Shown piece by piece: positions 43,492 through 51,468 of a DNA stretch of 64,000 nt. The stretch's first letter is position 1. Each line of letters begins with the position of its first letter. Source of the DNA: Candidatus Altimarinota bacterium (GTDB lineage: Bacteria > Patescibacteriota > Gracilibacteria > UBA4473); NCBI GenBank assembly GCA_021734395.1, contig JAIPJB010000001.1:232219-296218 (forward strand), written 5' to 3'. The position numbers and the translations under genes are program-made. Under the pieces are notes generated by a model. It ran no database searches and was not told the DNA's origin. It saw only the letters and a program-made list of their open reading frames with translations.

Positions 43492-44670
43492 ATGGAATTA
43501 ATTATTGCTTCAGTCGTTTTTCTTGTTTTTGGTGCTGCCATTGGTTGGTTTTTTTGGGGAAGAGAGAAAACACAATACAAAGATATATTACAGGAGAACA
43601 TCCAATTAAAATCAGATATCGAAGAGAGGAATAAAAAATTATTAGAACTCCCTTCTTTAAAAGAGCAGAGTGTTGCCCAAAAACAAATTATAGAAGAAAA
43701 ACAAAGGAGAATTCTTCAGTTAGAGGCGAAAGAAGAGCAACTGCAAGAACGCCTGAAGGAGACCGGAAACAAACTCAATAAGCTTGAGGAACAACAAGAA
43801 AGAAAAGAAAAAGAATTCCAAGCTTTAGTTGAAAAGCTAAGCAAAGCCGAGGAAAAATTACAAGAAGAACAGAGCCGCATACGAAGAGAAGACGAAAAAA
43901 AGCTTGCCCAAGAACAAGAAGAAAGAGATCGAATTTGGAATGATCATGAAAATCTCGTTCTTGCAAAATTGAGAGAGGTTTGTCAAAAGCAAGATGTAGG
44001 GTTTCAGTTTTATGAAAACACCTCTTTGCCGCCCGGTTTTGATGGAAAAATAAAGCCAGATTTTTTAATAAAATTTTTGGATCAATATGTTGTTTTTGAT
44101 GCTAAAAAATCAAAAGATCCGAAAACCTATATTCGCACACAGGTAAAAGAAACAGCAAAAAAGGTAAAAGGACAATCGGATGTTTATAAAGTTGTATTTT
44201 TTGTAATGCCTCTCAATGAAATACAAGAACTCAAAGAGCTGTATTTTTTTGAAGACGGAATATCCTTTCATGTTATTTCCATCGAAGCCATTGAGCCCAT
44301 TCTCAGGAATTTCAAGAAGATTTCTGAATATGAGAAAATACAGGATTTTGATCCCCAGGACAGAGAAGACATCGTAAATCTTATTGCGTCTTATGATCGA
44401 CATATTTCCCTCCAAAATGCGGCAAACATTGTTTTGACGAGAGACTCCCTTCGTCTCATAAATCACGATGAAAATTTATCGGACGAATTTGCAGAGGAAG
44501 TTTTTATAAAAAAAGAATCTATGGGTGTTGGGAAATTAAATCAAACAGACATAAAACGTTATTCTCAGAGCCTAGAAAAGCAGAAAAAAGAAATAGATAA
44601 AATGACGTCATCAAAGCCGTCTATTGAATCGAACGATGTCAGGAACGCTCAGGATTCTCTTTCTTTTTAA
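43492..44670 (+). CDS. RmuC-like membrane-anchored coiled-coil nuclease
   Basis: A 392-residue protein. An N-terminal membrane helix (LIIASVVFLVFGAAIGWFFW) is followed by a coiled coil (25-155) and a PD-(D/E)xK-type core (PDFLIKF, YVVFDAKKS, about 190-207). This is the RmuC plan, a family linked to limiting DNA inversions and to anti-phage or repair functions. A TACACT box lies nine bases before the ATG. purL follows after three bases, so the two are cotranscribed. Confidence 0.75.
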   Translation: MELIIASVVFLVFGAAIGWFFWGREKTQYKDILQENIQLKSDIEERNKKLLELPSLKEQSVAQKQIIEEKQRRILQLEAKEEQLQERLKETGNKLNKLEEQQERKEKEFQALVEKLSKAEEKLQEEQSRIRREDEKKLAQEQEERDRIWNDHENLVLAKLREVCQKQDVGFQFYENTSLPPGFDGKIKPDFLIKFLDQYVVFDAKKSKDPKTYIRTQVKETAKKVKGQSDVYKVVFFVMPLNEIQELKELYFFEDGISFHVISIEAIEPILRNFKKISEYEKIQDFDPQDREDIVNLIASYDRHISLQNAANIVLTRDSLRLINHDENLSDEFAEEVFIKKESMGVGKLNQTDIKRYSQSLEKQKKEIDKMTSSKPSIESNDVRNAQDSLSF

Positions 44671-44673
44671 CCA

Positions 44674-45957
44674 ATGAACCTTGATTTTTCCGCTCACGAT
44701 GCCAAGAAATTATTACAGGAGCACAACATTGCGCTCACGGTATCAGAAGCCCGTGAACTGCAGAAAGAACTTGGTCGGCCGCTGACGCTGACCGAAGCGA
44801 CTGTCATGGGAATTCAGCTTTCTGAACACTGTTCGTATAAAAGCTCCAAGAAATTTCTCAAAAAACTTCCTACCAAAGCCCCGCAAGTTATCCTGGGACC
44901 GGCGGAGGATTCGGGGGTCGTTGAAGTATTCGAGGAAAACGGAGAAAAATACGCCATTGTTCTTACGCACGAATCACACAATCACCCTTCCCAAATCGTC
45001 CCATATGAAGGGGCTGCGACGGGGGTTGGCGGTGTATTGCGAGATATTTTGTGCATGGGAGCTCGGCCCGTGGGGACACTTGATAGTCTTCGATTTGGAG
45101 ATCCTCAAAAATCGCTTCAGAGAAACATTGCTTCGGAAGTTGTCCGTGGTGTGGCTGGTTACTCCAATCCCATTGGCGTTCCCAATTACGGGGGAGATGT
45201 CTTTTTTGATACGGGATTCGATGAAAATTGTTTGGTCAATGTAACGGGAATAGGAGTTCTCAGAGCCTCCGAATTGATCCATTCTTATGTTCCCCCTCAA
45301 GCCGCAAAAGAAAAATGGAATTTTATTATCGTGGGAAAACCCACCGATAATTCAGGATTTGGAGGGGCGAGTTTTGCGTCTGACAGTTTTGAAGCAGATG
45401 ATGACTTGGAAGCCAAAAAAGCAGCAGTCCAAGAGCCCAATCCGTTTTTGGAGCGACACTTGGTGGCTTCGATTCTGGATTTGTTTGAGATTCTGAAAGC
45501 CCAAAAAAAATACGATCAGATTGCCTGCAAAGATCTGGGAGCTGGGGGGGTGGTTTGTGCGACTGTAGAGTTGGCGGATGGGAGTGGATACGGAGCAGAC
45601 ATTGATCTGGAGAAATTACACACGATCGGAGATTTTCCGCCGCATGTTTTTGCGTGCAGCGAAACACAAGAACGATTTTGTTTTGCCTGCCATCCGGATC
45701 TGACGGACTTTATTGTGGATCACTTCACCCGAAAATGGGAATTGGGAAAAATTGCGGAAAATGCAGGCGCTTCCTGTATTGGACACGTGCGTGAGGATGG
45801 TCAGTATCGACTTCAATACAGAGGAGAAACTCTCTGTGATTCTCCAGCAAGTCTTATCACACAAGGGATTTCCTATGATCGGGAGTACACAATACCGAAG
45901 CTGTCGGAGAAAAAAACAAACGTACAATTTGAAAACGGAGAAATTGTTTTTTCGTAA
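44674..45957 (+). CDS. purL: FGAM synthase, N-terminal half only
   Basis: A 427-residue protein corresponding to the first half of PurL, which is normally 600-740 residues in the small form. The substrate/ATP site THESHNHPSQIVPYEGAATGVGG (about 91-113), LRDILCMGARPVG and the pseudo-AIRS C-domain (CKDLGAGGVVCATVELADG) are intact. After about residue 400 there is no second AIRS unit; the frame ends with TAA and is followed by 54 non-coding bases and a convergent pilin gene. Either PurL is encoded as two proteins, with the other half elsewhere, or this copy is truncated. Confidence 0.88.
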   Translation: MNLDFSAHDAKKLLQEHNIALTVSEARELQKELGRPLTLTEATVMGIQLSEHCSYKSSKKFLKKLPTKAPQVILGPAEDSGVVEVFEENGEKYAIVLTHESHNHPSQIVPYEGAATGVGGVLRDILCMGARPVGTLDSLRFGDPQKSLQRNIASEVVRGVAGYSNPIGVPNYGGDVFFDTGFDENCLVNVTGIGVLRASELIHSYVPPQAAKEKWNFIIVGKPTDNSGFGGASFASDSFEADDDLEAKKAAVQEPNPFLERHLVASILDLFEILKAQKKYDQIACKDLGAGGVVCATVELADGSGYGADIDLEKLHTIGDFPPHVFACSETQERFCFACHPDLTDFIVDHFTRKWELGKIAENAGASCIGHVREDGQYRLQYRGETLCDSPASLITQGISYDREYTIPKLSEKKTNVQFENGEIVFS

Positions 45958-46011
45958 ACAACAAGAGGGCTTAAGCTCTGGAAGAGCTGCACTTGGATTC
46001 GTATATAAAAA

Positions 46012-46848
46012 TCAGAATCCGCTTTCGGTGTGGAAAAGCCCGAAGTCAAAAAAAGGCGAGAGATTTTTTTGAGCATACTCAAAAAGAATCAATTTTGAGC
46101 GGTTATTCGACTGTCCGAGTGAGCGGATTGTTGCGGTAGGAGGAGCCATCTCAGTATTTTTGAGTGTGAGTGTCATATCATTTGCCTGGTCGAGATTGGT
46201 GAACGATAAAAAGCAGGTGTTTTTCTCATCACCCGACAGCATCGCGAGAAAATCACTCAGGGCTTTCTGACTCGAGATACCTTCCGGATTATCGTAAATT
46301 CCTGTTTGTGCTGCGAAGTCAGGATATTCCCCAGCGGGGAGTTTTTCCTGCAAGGAAACGGTTCCTCCACTATGAGAACAGACAAGTTTCCAGTGAAAAA
46401 AAGCAGCTCCTTCGAGAGCAATATCAAAATTGTCAGTTCCCTCGGGCATCCATGGAGTGGAAAGGTCTGCGTCTTTCTGAAACCGAAATTTTATTGTCTT
46501 TTTCGGAGGAACACTTGTTTCGAATTCTTCGGAGGGATGGATGAGATTCTGAATAGAAATATGTACGACCGCTTCCTCTTCGGAACTATCGCTTTTTATG
46601 AGTTGAGAAAGAGAGTCTACATGTTGGGTCGGACTTTCTTTGAGTTCTTGAAGCGTGAGTTCTACGCCGGATTCTGCAGCGAAATAGGCTTTTTCTGCAA
46701 AAAGCAGATCGGATGAAAATTCGAGTTCGGTCGCCAGGATTTTTATGAGCCCCATCCCCACCGTGAGGATGAGCGCTGACAGGAGAATCGACAGCAGCAG
46801 AATAGCTCCTTTTTGTTTTGGTTTGGGGAGCGAAAAAGACTTATTCAT
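46012..46848 (-). CDS. PilX-like minor pilin
   Basis: A 278-residue protein starting MNKSFSLPKPKQKGAILLLS. The KGAILLLSILLSALILTVG helix fits PilX/GspK-type tip pilins, which lack the +5 Glu, as here. AEKAYFAAESGVELTLQEL is the typical PilX segment after the helix. It is the last gene of the pilN-to-pilX operon and overlaps its upstream neighbour by eight bases. Confidence 0.82.
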   Translation of the reverse strand: MNKSFSLPKPKQKGAILLLSILLSALILTVGMGLIKILATELEFSSDLLFAEKAYFAAESGVELTLQELKESPTQHVDSLSQLIKSDSSEEEAVVHISIQNLIHPSEEFETSVPPKKTIKFRFQKDADLSTPWMPEGTDNFDIALEGAAFFHWKLVCSHSGGTVSLQEKLPAGEYPDFAAQTGIYDNPEGISSQKALSDFLAMLSGDEKNTCFLSFTNLDQANDMTLTLKNTEMAPPTATIRSLGQSNNRSKLILFEYAQKNLSPFFDFGLFHTESGF

Positions 46849-47416
46849 ATCGGCGAGAAGAAATAGTCGTTTGAAGTGTGAGGTTGATGTCAGGATCTTG
46901 AGTGGATTCGATTTTCAAAAAAAGAGTTCCTTTGGGCTGGAGTTGAACCGCTTTTTCTCCGAGATTTTCGGGCAGGAAAGGGTTTTTCGCAGGACTCAGA
47001 CGAAAGAGAGCTTCAGAAACATGAATATTTTGTGAAAAAAGAGGACTTCCATTCATCAGAAGCGTCTGGCATTTATGACCATATCGTGCTTGGCAAAAAT
47101 TTTCTGCGCGATCAGTTTCGGCTTTTTCGAATACCACGGTTTGTCCTGTTTCTTCGTGAAGAAGAGACAGGAATGTTTGTTCGCCAATTTGATTTCCATC
47201 GGCACTATATTGCTCGTAGTGTGGCAGAAAAGTCCGAATTTTATCGGCGATTCGGATCATGGCGAAGTTGGCTTCTTTTTGGAGTTGGCGACTGATATTG
47301 GCAGCTTGATTGGCTCGAACCAAAGCCAGATAACTTGCCATTACCGCCGTCAGGACAATTGCTGTGATAACAATCGATACGATAAGTTCCAAAAGCGTTG
47401 ATCCTTTTTGTTTCAT
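46841..47416 (-). CDS. PilW-like minor pilin
   Basis: A 191-residue prepilin: KQKGSTLLELIVSIVITAIV with Gly at -1 and Glu at +5, followed by a globular head with a QLQKEANFAMIRIADKIR segment typical of PilW/GspJ. Four-base overlap with the upstream PilV-like gene. Confidence 0.82.
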   Translation of the reverse strand: MKQKGSTLLELIVSIVITAIVLTAVMASYLALVRANQAANISRQLQKEANFAMIRIADKIRTFLPHYEQYSADGNQIGEQTFLSLLHEETGQTVVFEKAETDRAENFCQARYGHKCQTLLMNGSPLFSQNIHVSEALFRLSPAKNPFLPENLGEKAVQLQPKGTLFLKIESTQDPDINLTLQTTISSRRYE

Positions 47417-47991
47417 TTTTGGTGCCAGTCGGTCAGAATATGAGAAAGCTCGACCATCCCTCGTCCTCCTTTTTGCGGCCAGCTCACCTGGCAGGTAATG
47501 GTCACTTTGTGAGGAGGCAAAGAGGAGTCATTGTGCGGATATTCAATATCCGAAAGAAAAAATTTTCGTTGGAAAAGTATAGTATCGGGGCTACTCGGAT
47601 CCCACGGAATCTCGTGCAAAAACAAATTGTTTTTTTGGGAGAGATAGAATGGAGGAGGGGAAGCGTCAACCCGAAGCCCCAATTCGTTTTGGCAGGATGT
47701 TGTCGTTGCGGCAGGCATAGAGGAATGATCTGGCCAAATGCGATACTCAGACATGGTGTTTTCGAAGGAGCAATTCCAGGGAAGGTTTTGTCGCCAAGCG
47801 CTATCGCGCGCATTGCGAGTCAGCTCCAAACATTCTTGTGCTAAGTACAAACCGATAATTCGATTTTTATTGAGTGCGATTTCCTCTCGTGCTAGGGCAA
47901 CGAGCAAGACTGTCCCAGAGAGCGCTACCCCCAAAAAAACGATAGCAGCCATGACCTGAAATAAACTGAAACCACGAGAAGTATATTTCAT
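47413..47991 (-). CDS. PilV-like minor pilin without the +5 Glu
   Basis: A 192-residue protein whose N-terminus MKYTSRGFSLFQVMAAIVFL is prepilin-like, but position +5 is Gln rather than Glu. YLAQECLELTRNARDSAWRQ matches PilV-type proteins. Cysteines in CSFEN and CQNE may form a disulfide. Overlaps both neighbours by four bases. Confidence 0.78.
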   Translation of the reverse strand: MKYTSRGFSLFQVMAAIVFLGVALSGTVLLVALAREEIALNKNRIIGLYLAQECLELTRNARDSAWRQNLPWNCSFENTMSEYRIWPDHSSMPAATTTSCQNELGLRVDASPPPFYLSQKNNLFLHEIPWDPSSPDTILFQRKFFLSDIEYPHNDSSLPPHKVTITCQVSWPQKGGRGMVELSHILTDWHQK

Positions 47992-48455
47992 GGGAGGAGT
48001 TCGATAAGACCTGAATTTTTATATACACGAAGTGTTTTATGATTGCCGTATACATTTTGCACGGTAATATCAGAAAATTCTTCTGTGAAAGAGGTGGGAC
48101 TAATATCGCCGTGAGGCGGAAGGAAAAGCACCTCAAAGCTTTGTACCACGAAGATTCTGCTCGGAAGGGGGATTTCTTCTGGCGCATTGGGGGAGGAACA
48201 ATCTGGATATGAACAGGAAAAAATTGTTATTTTTTCTTGTCCTCCGAGTGCTTTCACTCCAAATATGAGAGGGCGGGAACGACTCGAAAAAAAACTTTTT
48301 GTGAGAGAAGTTTGTACGATTTCGGAAGCCAATTGGAGGTTTTTTTGTCGCTGGTATGCCACAAAATTCGGGGTGATCAAACTGACCAGAAGTGCCACAA
48401 TAACCAAAACAATACTGATTTCCAACAGCGTAAATCCGAAGGATTTTGCTCGCAT
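47988..48455 (-). CDS. GspH/PilE-like pilin
   Basis: A 155-residue prepilin: AKSFGFTLLEISIVLVIVAL has Gly at -1 and Glu at +5. Its size and head fit a GspH/FimU-type minor pilin or a short major pilin. Cysteines sit in FSCSYPDCSSP. It lies one base after pilC. Confidence 0.82.
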   Translation of the reverse strand: MRAKSFGFTLLEISIVLVIVALLVSLITPNFVAYQRQKNLQLASEIVQTSLTKSFFSSRSRPLIFGVKALGGQEKITIFSCSYPDCSSPNAPEEIPLPSRIFVVQSFEVLFLPPHGDISPTSFTEEFSDITVQNVYGNHKTLRVYKNSGLIELLP

Positions 48456-48456
48456 A

Positions 48457-49641
48457 TTAAGTATTCATAAAGAGTTCTTGCAGGCGGAAAATAGGGGTCA
48501 TAATTGCCAGAGCCATAAAAACAATTGCTCCTCCCACAAGAACAATAACCAGGGGTTCTATAAGAGTCGTCAAATTCTTGAGCTGTGCATCAACCTCATT
48601 CTGATATTGGGAAGCGGTTTTTTCCAAGATTTCCGAGAGACGTCCGCTTTTTTCTCCGATCTCAATAATTTCTCCCAAAATAGGATCAAATGCTGGCTCT
48701 TCGCTGAATGCAGCATGGATTTTTTTCCCATGAATAATTTTTTCTTTCACGTTGAGGATGGCTCGTCCAATAACACTATTGGGAATGATTTCTGATAGAA
48801 GCTGAAGGGCCTTTGTGATCGGGATTCCTGATTGAATGAGCGTGGAAAAATTACTGCTGATGCGCACGGTCTGTATATTCCGAACAATCCCCCGAAAGAG
48901 CGGCATTTTTAGGAGAAATCCATCCCATTTTTTTCGTCCTCTTTCGGATTGTTTCCAGTTTCGAAAAACAAAAACACTCGCAATTCCCAATGTCAGGAGA
49001 AACCACCAGGCTTCTCGAAGAAAAGAAGAGGTGCCGATGAGGATTCTCGTAGCGATTGGAAGTTCGGCATTGGGGAATTCCGAAAAAAGGATCATGAATT
49101 TCGGAACGACCAAAATCATAATAACAAAGGCCGCCAAGACAATTGCGATAATGACGGTTATCGGGTACATGAGAGCCGACCGAATGCGCAGTGAGAGTTG
49201 AATATTTTTTTGTATCTGATCAGCAATAGATTCGAGAGTTTCTTCGAGCCTTCCGGTCATCTCTCCAGAAAGAACCATTTTTACTTCTTCCGGCGCAAAA
49301 ATGCGAGGATATTTTGCCATTGCCTGAGAAAAACTTGCCCCGTTGTGAACCATGTCATAGACGACACTCTGAAGAACTCTCTGAAAATGAAGATTTCTTT
49401 GTCTTTCTGCCAATATTTCTAGGGCTCGAACAAATCGAACGCCGGAATTGACCAAGAGTTGCAGAGAATCAAAAAAAACGCCCTTTTCTTTTTTCCGAAC
49501 GGGAGAATGATCGATCAGAAAATCGTTGGCCTTTTGCCAAAAACTATCGTTTCGCCGATCGGTCACACCATAAATGACTTTCCGATTTTCGACGGAAGGG
49601 TCTTTTTTTTTCTGAAAAAAACTTTTCAGAATATTTTTCAT
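48457..49641 (-). CDS. pilC: Type IV pilus inner-membrane platform protein
   Basis: A 394-residue PilC/GspF. Two F-domains (about 55-180 and 255-380) each have the GxxxxxAL and EIGEKSGRLSEILEKTA style motifs, with three membrane helices (SALMYPITVIIAIVLAAFVI; WWFLLTLGIASVFVF; VIVLVGGAIVFMALAIMTPI). It couples the PilB motor to pilin assembly. Four-base overlap with pilO. Confidence 0.94.
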   Translation of the reverse strand: MKNILKSFFQKKKDPSVENRKVIYGVTDRRNDSFWQKANDFLIDHSPVRKKEKGVFFDSLQLLVNSGVRFVRALEILAERQRNLHFQRVLQSVVYDMVHNGASFSQAMAKYPRIFAPEEVKMVLSGEMTGRLEETLESIADQIQKNIQLSLRIRSALMYPITVIIAIVLAAFVIMILVVPKFMILFSEFPNAELPIATRILIGTSSFLREAWWFLLTLGIASVFVFRNWKQSERGRKKWDGFLLKMPLFRGIVRNIQTVRISSNFSTLIQSGIPITKALQLLSEIIPNSVIGRAILNVKEKIIHGKKIHAAFSEEPAFDPILGEIIEIGEKSGRLSEILEKTASQYQNEVDAQLKNLTTLIEPLVIVLVGGAIVFMALAIMTPIFRLQELFMNT

Positions 49642-50153
49642 TGTTCCTTTTGATAGAAGGAATAGAGGGAAACATTAAAGCGTAGTTTTGGATTTGCAGG
49701 AGCCGAAAAATCAGTCTGGACATCCAAGCGATTCATCCCCAGAAATCGCTGATTATTTTCGATAGCGAGAAGAAATTTTTTGAACTGAGATTTCTGGCCT
49801 TCCGTAGAAAAATTGATACTGAGTTCCGGGAGCCCGACGGCAGAATTTTGTCCTTTGAAAAATTGGAGTCCATTAAATCCAAATCCTGTCTGCTGAGCAA
49901 TCTTTTGCAGATCTCTCAGGAGAAATTCTTGGCCGTTATCGATGGGCACGAGAGACAGAACAGACTTTTTTTGCTCTTTTGTTTTTTGGAGAACCTGATT
50001 GAGAGTTTGGAGTTCTTCGATTTTCCCCTGCAGTGTTTTCTGCAGTTTGATATTTTCCGATCGTAATGATCGTGTAGTATTGACAGTCGGAACGATATAA
50101 AATCCTCCTATCGCCACCAAGAGTACCAGAACCAGAATATGCCAGGTTTTCAT
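49638..50153 (-). CDS. pilO: Pilus alignment protein PilO-like
   Basis: A 171-residue protein with an N-terminal membrane helix (ILVLVLLVAIGGFYIVPTV), a coiled coil (about 28-65) and a ferredoxin-like PilO domain (FLLRDLQKIAQQTGFGFNGL). With PilN it links the platform to the envelope. Four-base overlaps on both sides. Confidence 0.8.
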   Translation of the reverse strand: MKTWHILVLVLLVAIGGFYIVPTVNTTRSLRSENIKLQKTLQGKIEELQTLNQVLQKTKEQKKSVLSLVPIDNGQEFLLRDLQKIAQQTGFGFNGLQFFKGQNSAVGLPELSINFSTEGQKSQFKKFLLAIENNQRFLGMNRLDVQTDFSAPANPKLRFNVSLYSFYQKEQ

Positions 50154-50713
50154 GGGGAAGGAGAAAGAGAAAATTGAAGCTGAAATGCTACGGCTTCAGA
50201 TCGCTTCCAGGTGAGAGGAAGATTTCCCTCGGAAACGGCTTCAGCAATAGTGCTGACAAAAGGAACGCGAATTTCAGGGTCCTGCTTGAGTTGTTCCAAA
50301 AATCGGGCTATCTGCTCATAGTTCGAAGCAATTCCTTGGATACTGAGCTCTTTTTGGGGCGTAGAAGAAAAATTCAAAAAGCGAACATTTTCTGATTCGA
50401 GCTTCCAGAGTTTGTCGACTACTTTTGACCATTGAACGCGATATTGATCAGCTTTTTCTACGGCAACAGCAGCCTTTTGATAGGAAGAAGCGTCGGCTTT
50501 TCCGGCGAGTGACTGAATAGTTTCGATCTTGGTTTCTATTTTTTGAGAGAGTTCGTTGTTTGCTCTGAAGACCAAAAATTTTTGCCAGGAAACAAAAACC
50601 GTCCCCAAAGCGACGAGCACCGTCAGCGCAAGGACAATCATAGTTTCTTTGCTCCATGAAGGAGCGGAATTCCCCGGATGATGGGGGGCATGTTTGTGTG
50701 TGTTGGGTTGCAT
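50150..50713 (-). CDS. pilN: Pilus assembly protein PilN-like
   Basis: A 187-residue protein: short cytoplasmic N-terminus, one membrane helix (MIVLALTVLVALGTVFVSW, about 25-43), coiled coil and a PilN-like periplasmic fold (LSIQGIASNYEQIARFLEQL). It starts the seven-gene pilus operon. pilM, pilT and pilQ are not seen; a monoderm or reduced envelope would not need PilQ. Confidence 0.75.
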   Translation of the reverse strand: MQPNTHKHAPHHPGNSAPSWSKETMIVLALTVLVALGTVFVSWQKFLVFRANNELSQKIETKIETIQSLAGKADASSYQKAAVAVEKADQYRVQWSKVVDKLWKLESENVRFLNFSSTPQKELSIQGIASNYEQIARFLEQLKQDPEIRVPFVSTIAEAVSEGNLPLTWKRSEAVAFQLQFSLSPSP

Positions 50714-50722
50714 TTTTCTTTC

Positions 50723-50750
50723 ATTGTAAAATGGTTTTTGCTTTTCTCAA
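50723..50750 (-). promoter_or_regulatory. Promoter of the pilus operon
   Basis: TTGAGA (50750-50745), 16-base spacer, TACAAT (50728-50723), nine bases before ATG 50713. Confidence 0.6.
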
Positions 50751-50771
50751 AATTTGCTATGTTGAATGCCG

Positions 50772-51437
50772 ATGAAAATCAACATATGGGGGCATGACTT
50801 CGGCCCATTTGTCTTGGGGAAAAAAACACTCTCCCTTTTCCCTTCTTCTCATATTCGTTTTTTTGTACAGCAGCAAAATGATGCGCAGGAAGGAATCGAA
50901 GAAAAGGATTTTTGGGAAACAGGGATAAAAGACATCTTGCAGCAAAAAACACGCTTTGGCAGGATCGGGATTTTTTATGATCGTCGAAACAACTTCGCCG
51001 CAGAATTTTGTCAGAGCCTCTCCTCAAAAACATTCCCTTTTCTCCCAAAGGAAGTAAAAAGAGCCGAAAAAACTCCTCGATTTTCTTTTTTTGAATATCA
51101 AGTTCTCCATGCTCTGGCGAATGAAGGTTGTGCCGACAGTGTTGAATTTCGCCGTCTGGCACGAAAATATATTCGTCACGCCAAGCACGCGCACTGCGAT
51201 ACGCTCTTCTTTTTGGAAGCTATTTTTGGAGAAGGAAAAACAAAAGACATTTTGCAGCACCTGGCTGGGACACAAATGAAGGTGTACACGGTTGATGATT
51301 TTTTTGTTCCAGAAAAAGGTTCAGAGGAGAAGACCAGAACGATAGAAATTCACTCTGAAGACGATCCAGATTTCACTGTCGATCGTGCCGAAAAAATTCT
51401 GCAGACAAAATTGCCCAAAACCAAAGGAACCCATTGA
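50772..51437 (+). CDS. Degenerate glutamate racemase-like protein
   Basis: A 221-residue protein between the divergent pilus operon and pilB. The C-terminal half aligns by eye with MurI: ARKYIRHAKHAHCDTLFFLE stands where racemases have the DTxVLGCTH block, and IEIHSEDDPDFTVDRAEKIL resembles the MurI C-terminus. The catalytic Cys of GCTH is absent (FLEAI instead) and the N-terminal DSGxGG motif is not visible, so it is unlikely to be an active racemase. A TATGTT box eight bases upstream favours the second ATG (50772) over 50766. Confidence 0.5.
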   Translation: MKINIWGHDFGPFVLGKKTLSLFPSSHIRFFVQQQNDAQEGIEEKDFWETGIKDILQQKTRFGRIGIFYDRRNNFAAEFCQSLSSKTFPFLPKEVKRAEKTPRFSFFEYQVLHALANEGCADSVEFRRLARKYIRHAKHAHCDTLFFLEAIFGEGKTKDILQHLAGTQMKVYTVDDFFVPEKGSEEKTRTIEIHSEDDPDFTVDRAEKILQTKLPKTKGTH

Positions 51438-51462
51438 TTTTCTGCGATATTTGTGGTATAAT
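51434..51462 (+). promoter_or_regulatory. pilB promoter, leaderless
   Basis: TTGATT (51434-51439), 17-base spacer, extended TGG-TATAAT (51457-51462), six bases before ATG 51469. Confidence 0.8.
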
Positions 51463-51468
51463 AAGGAG

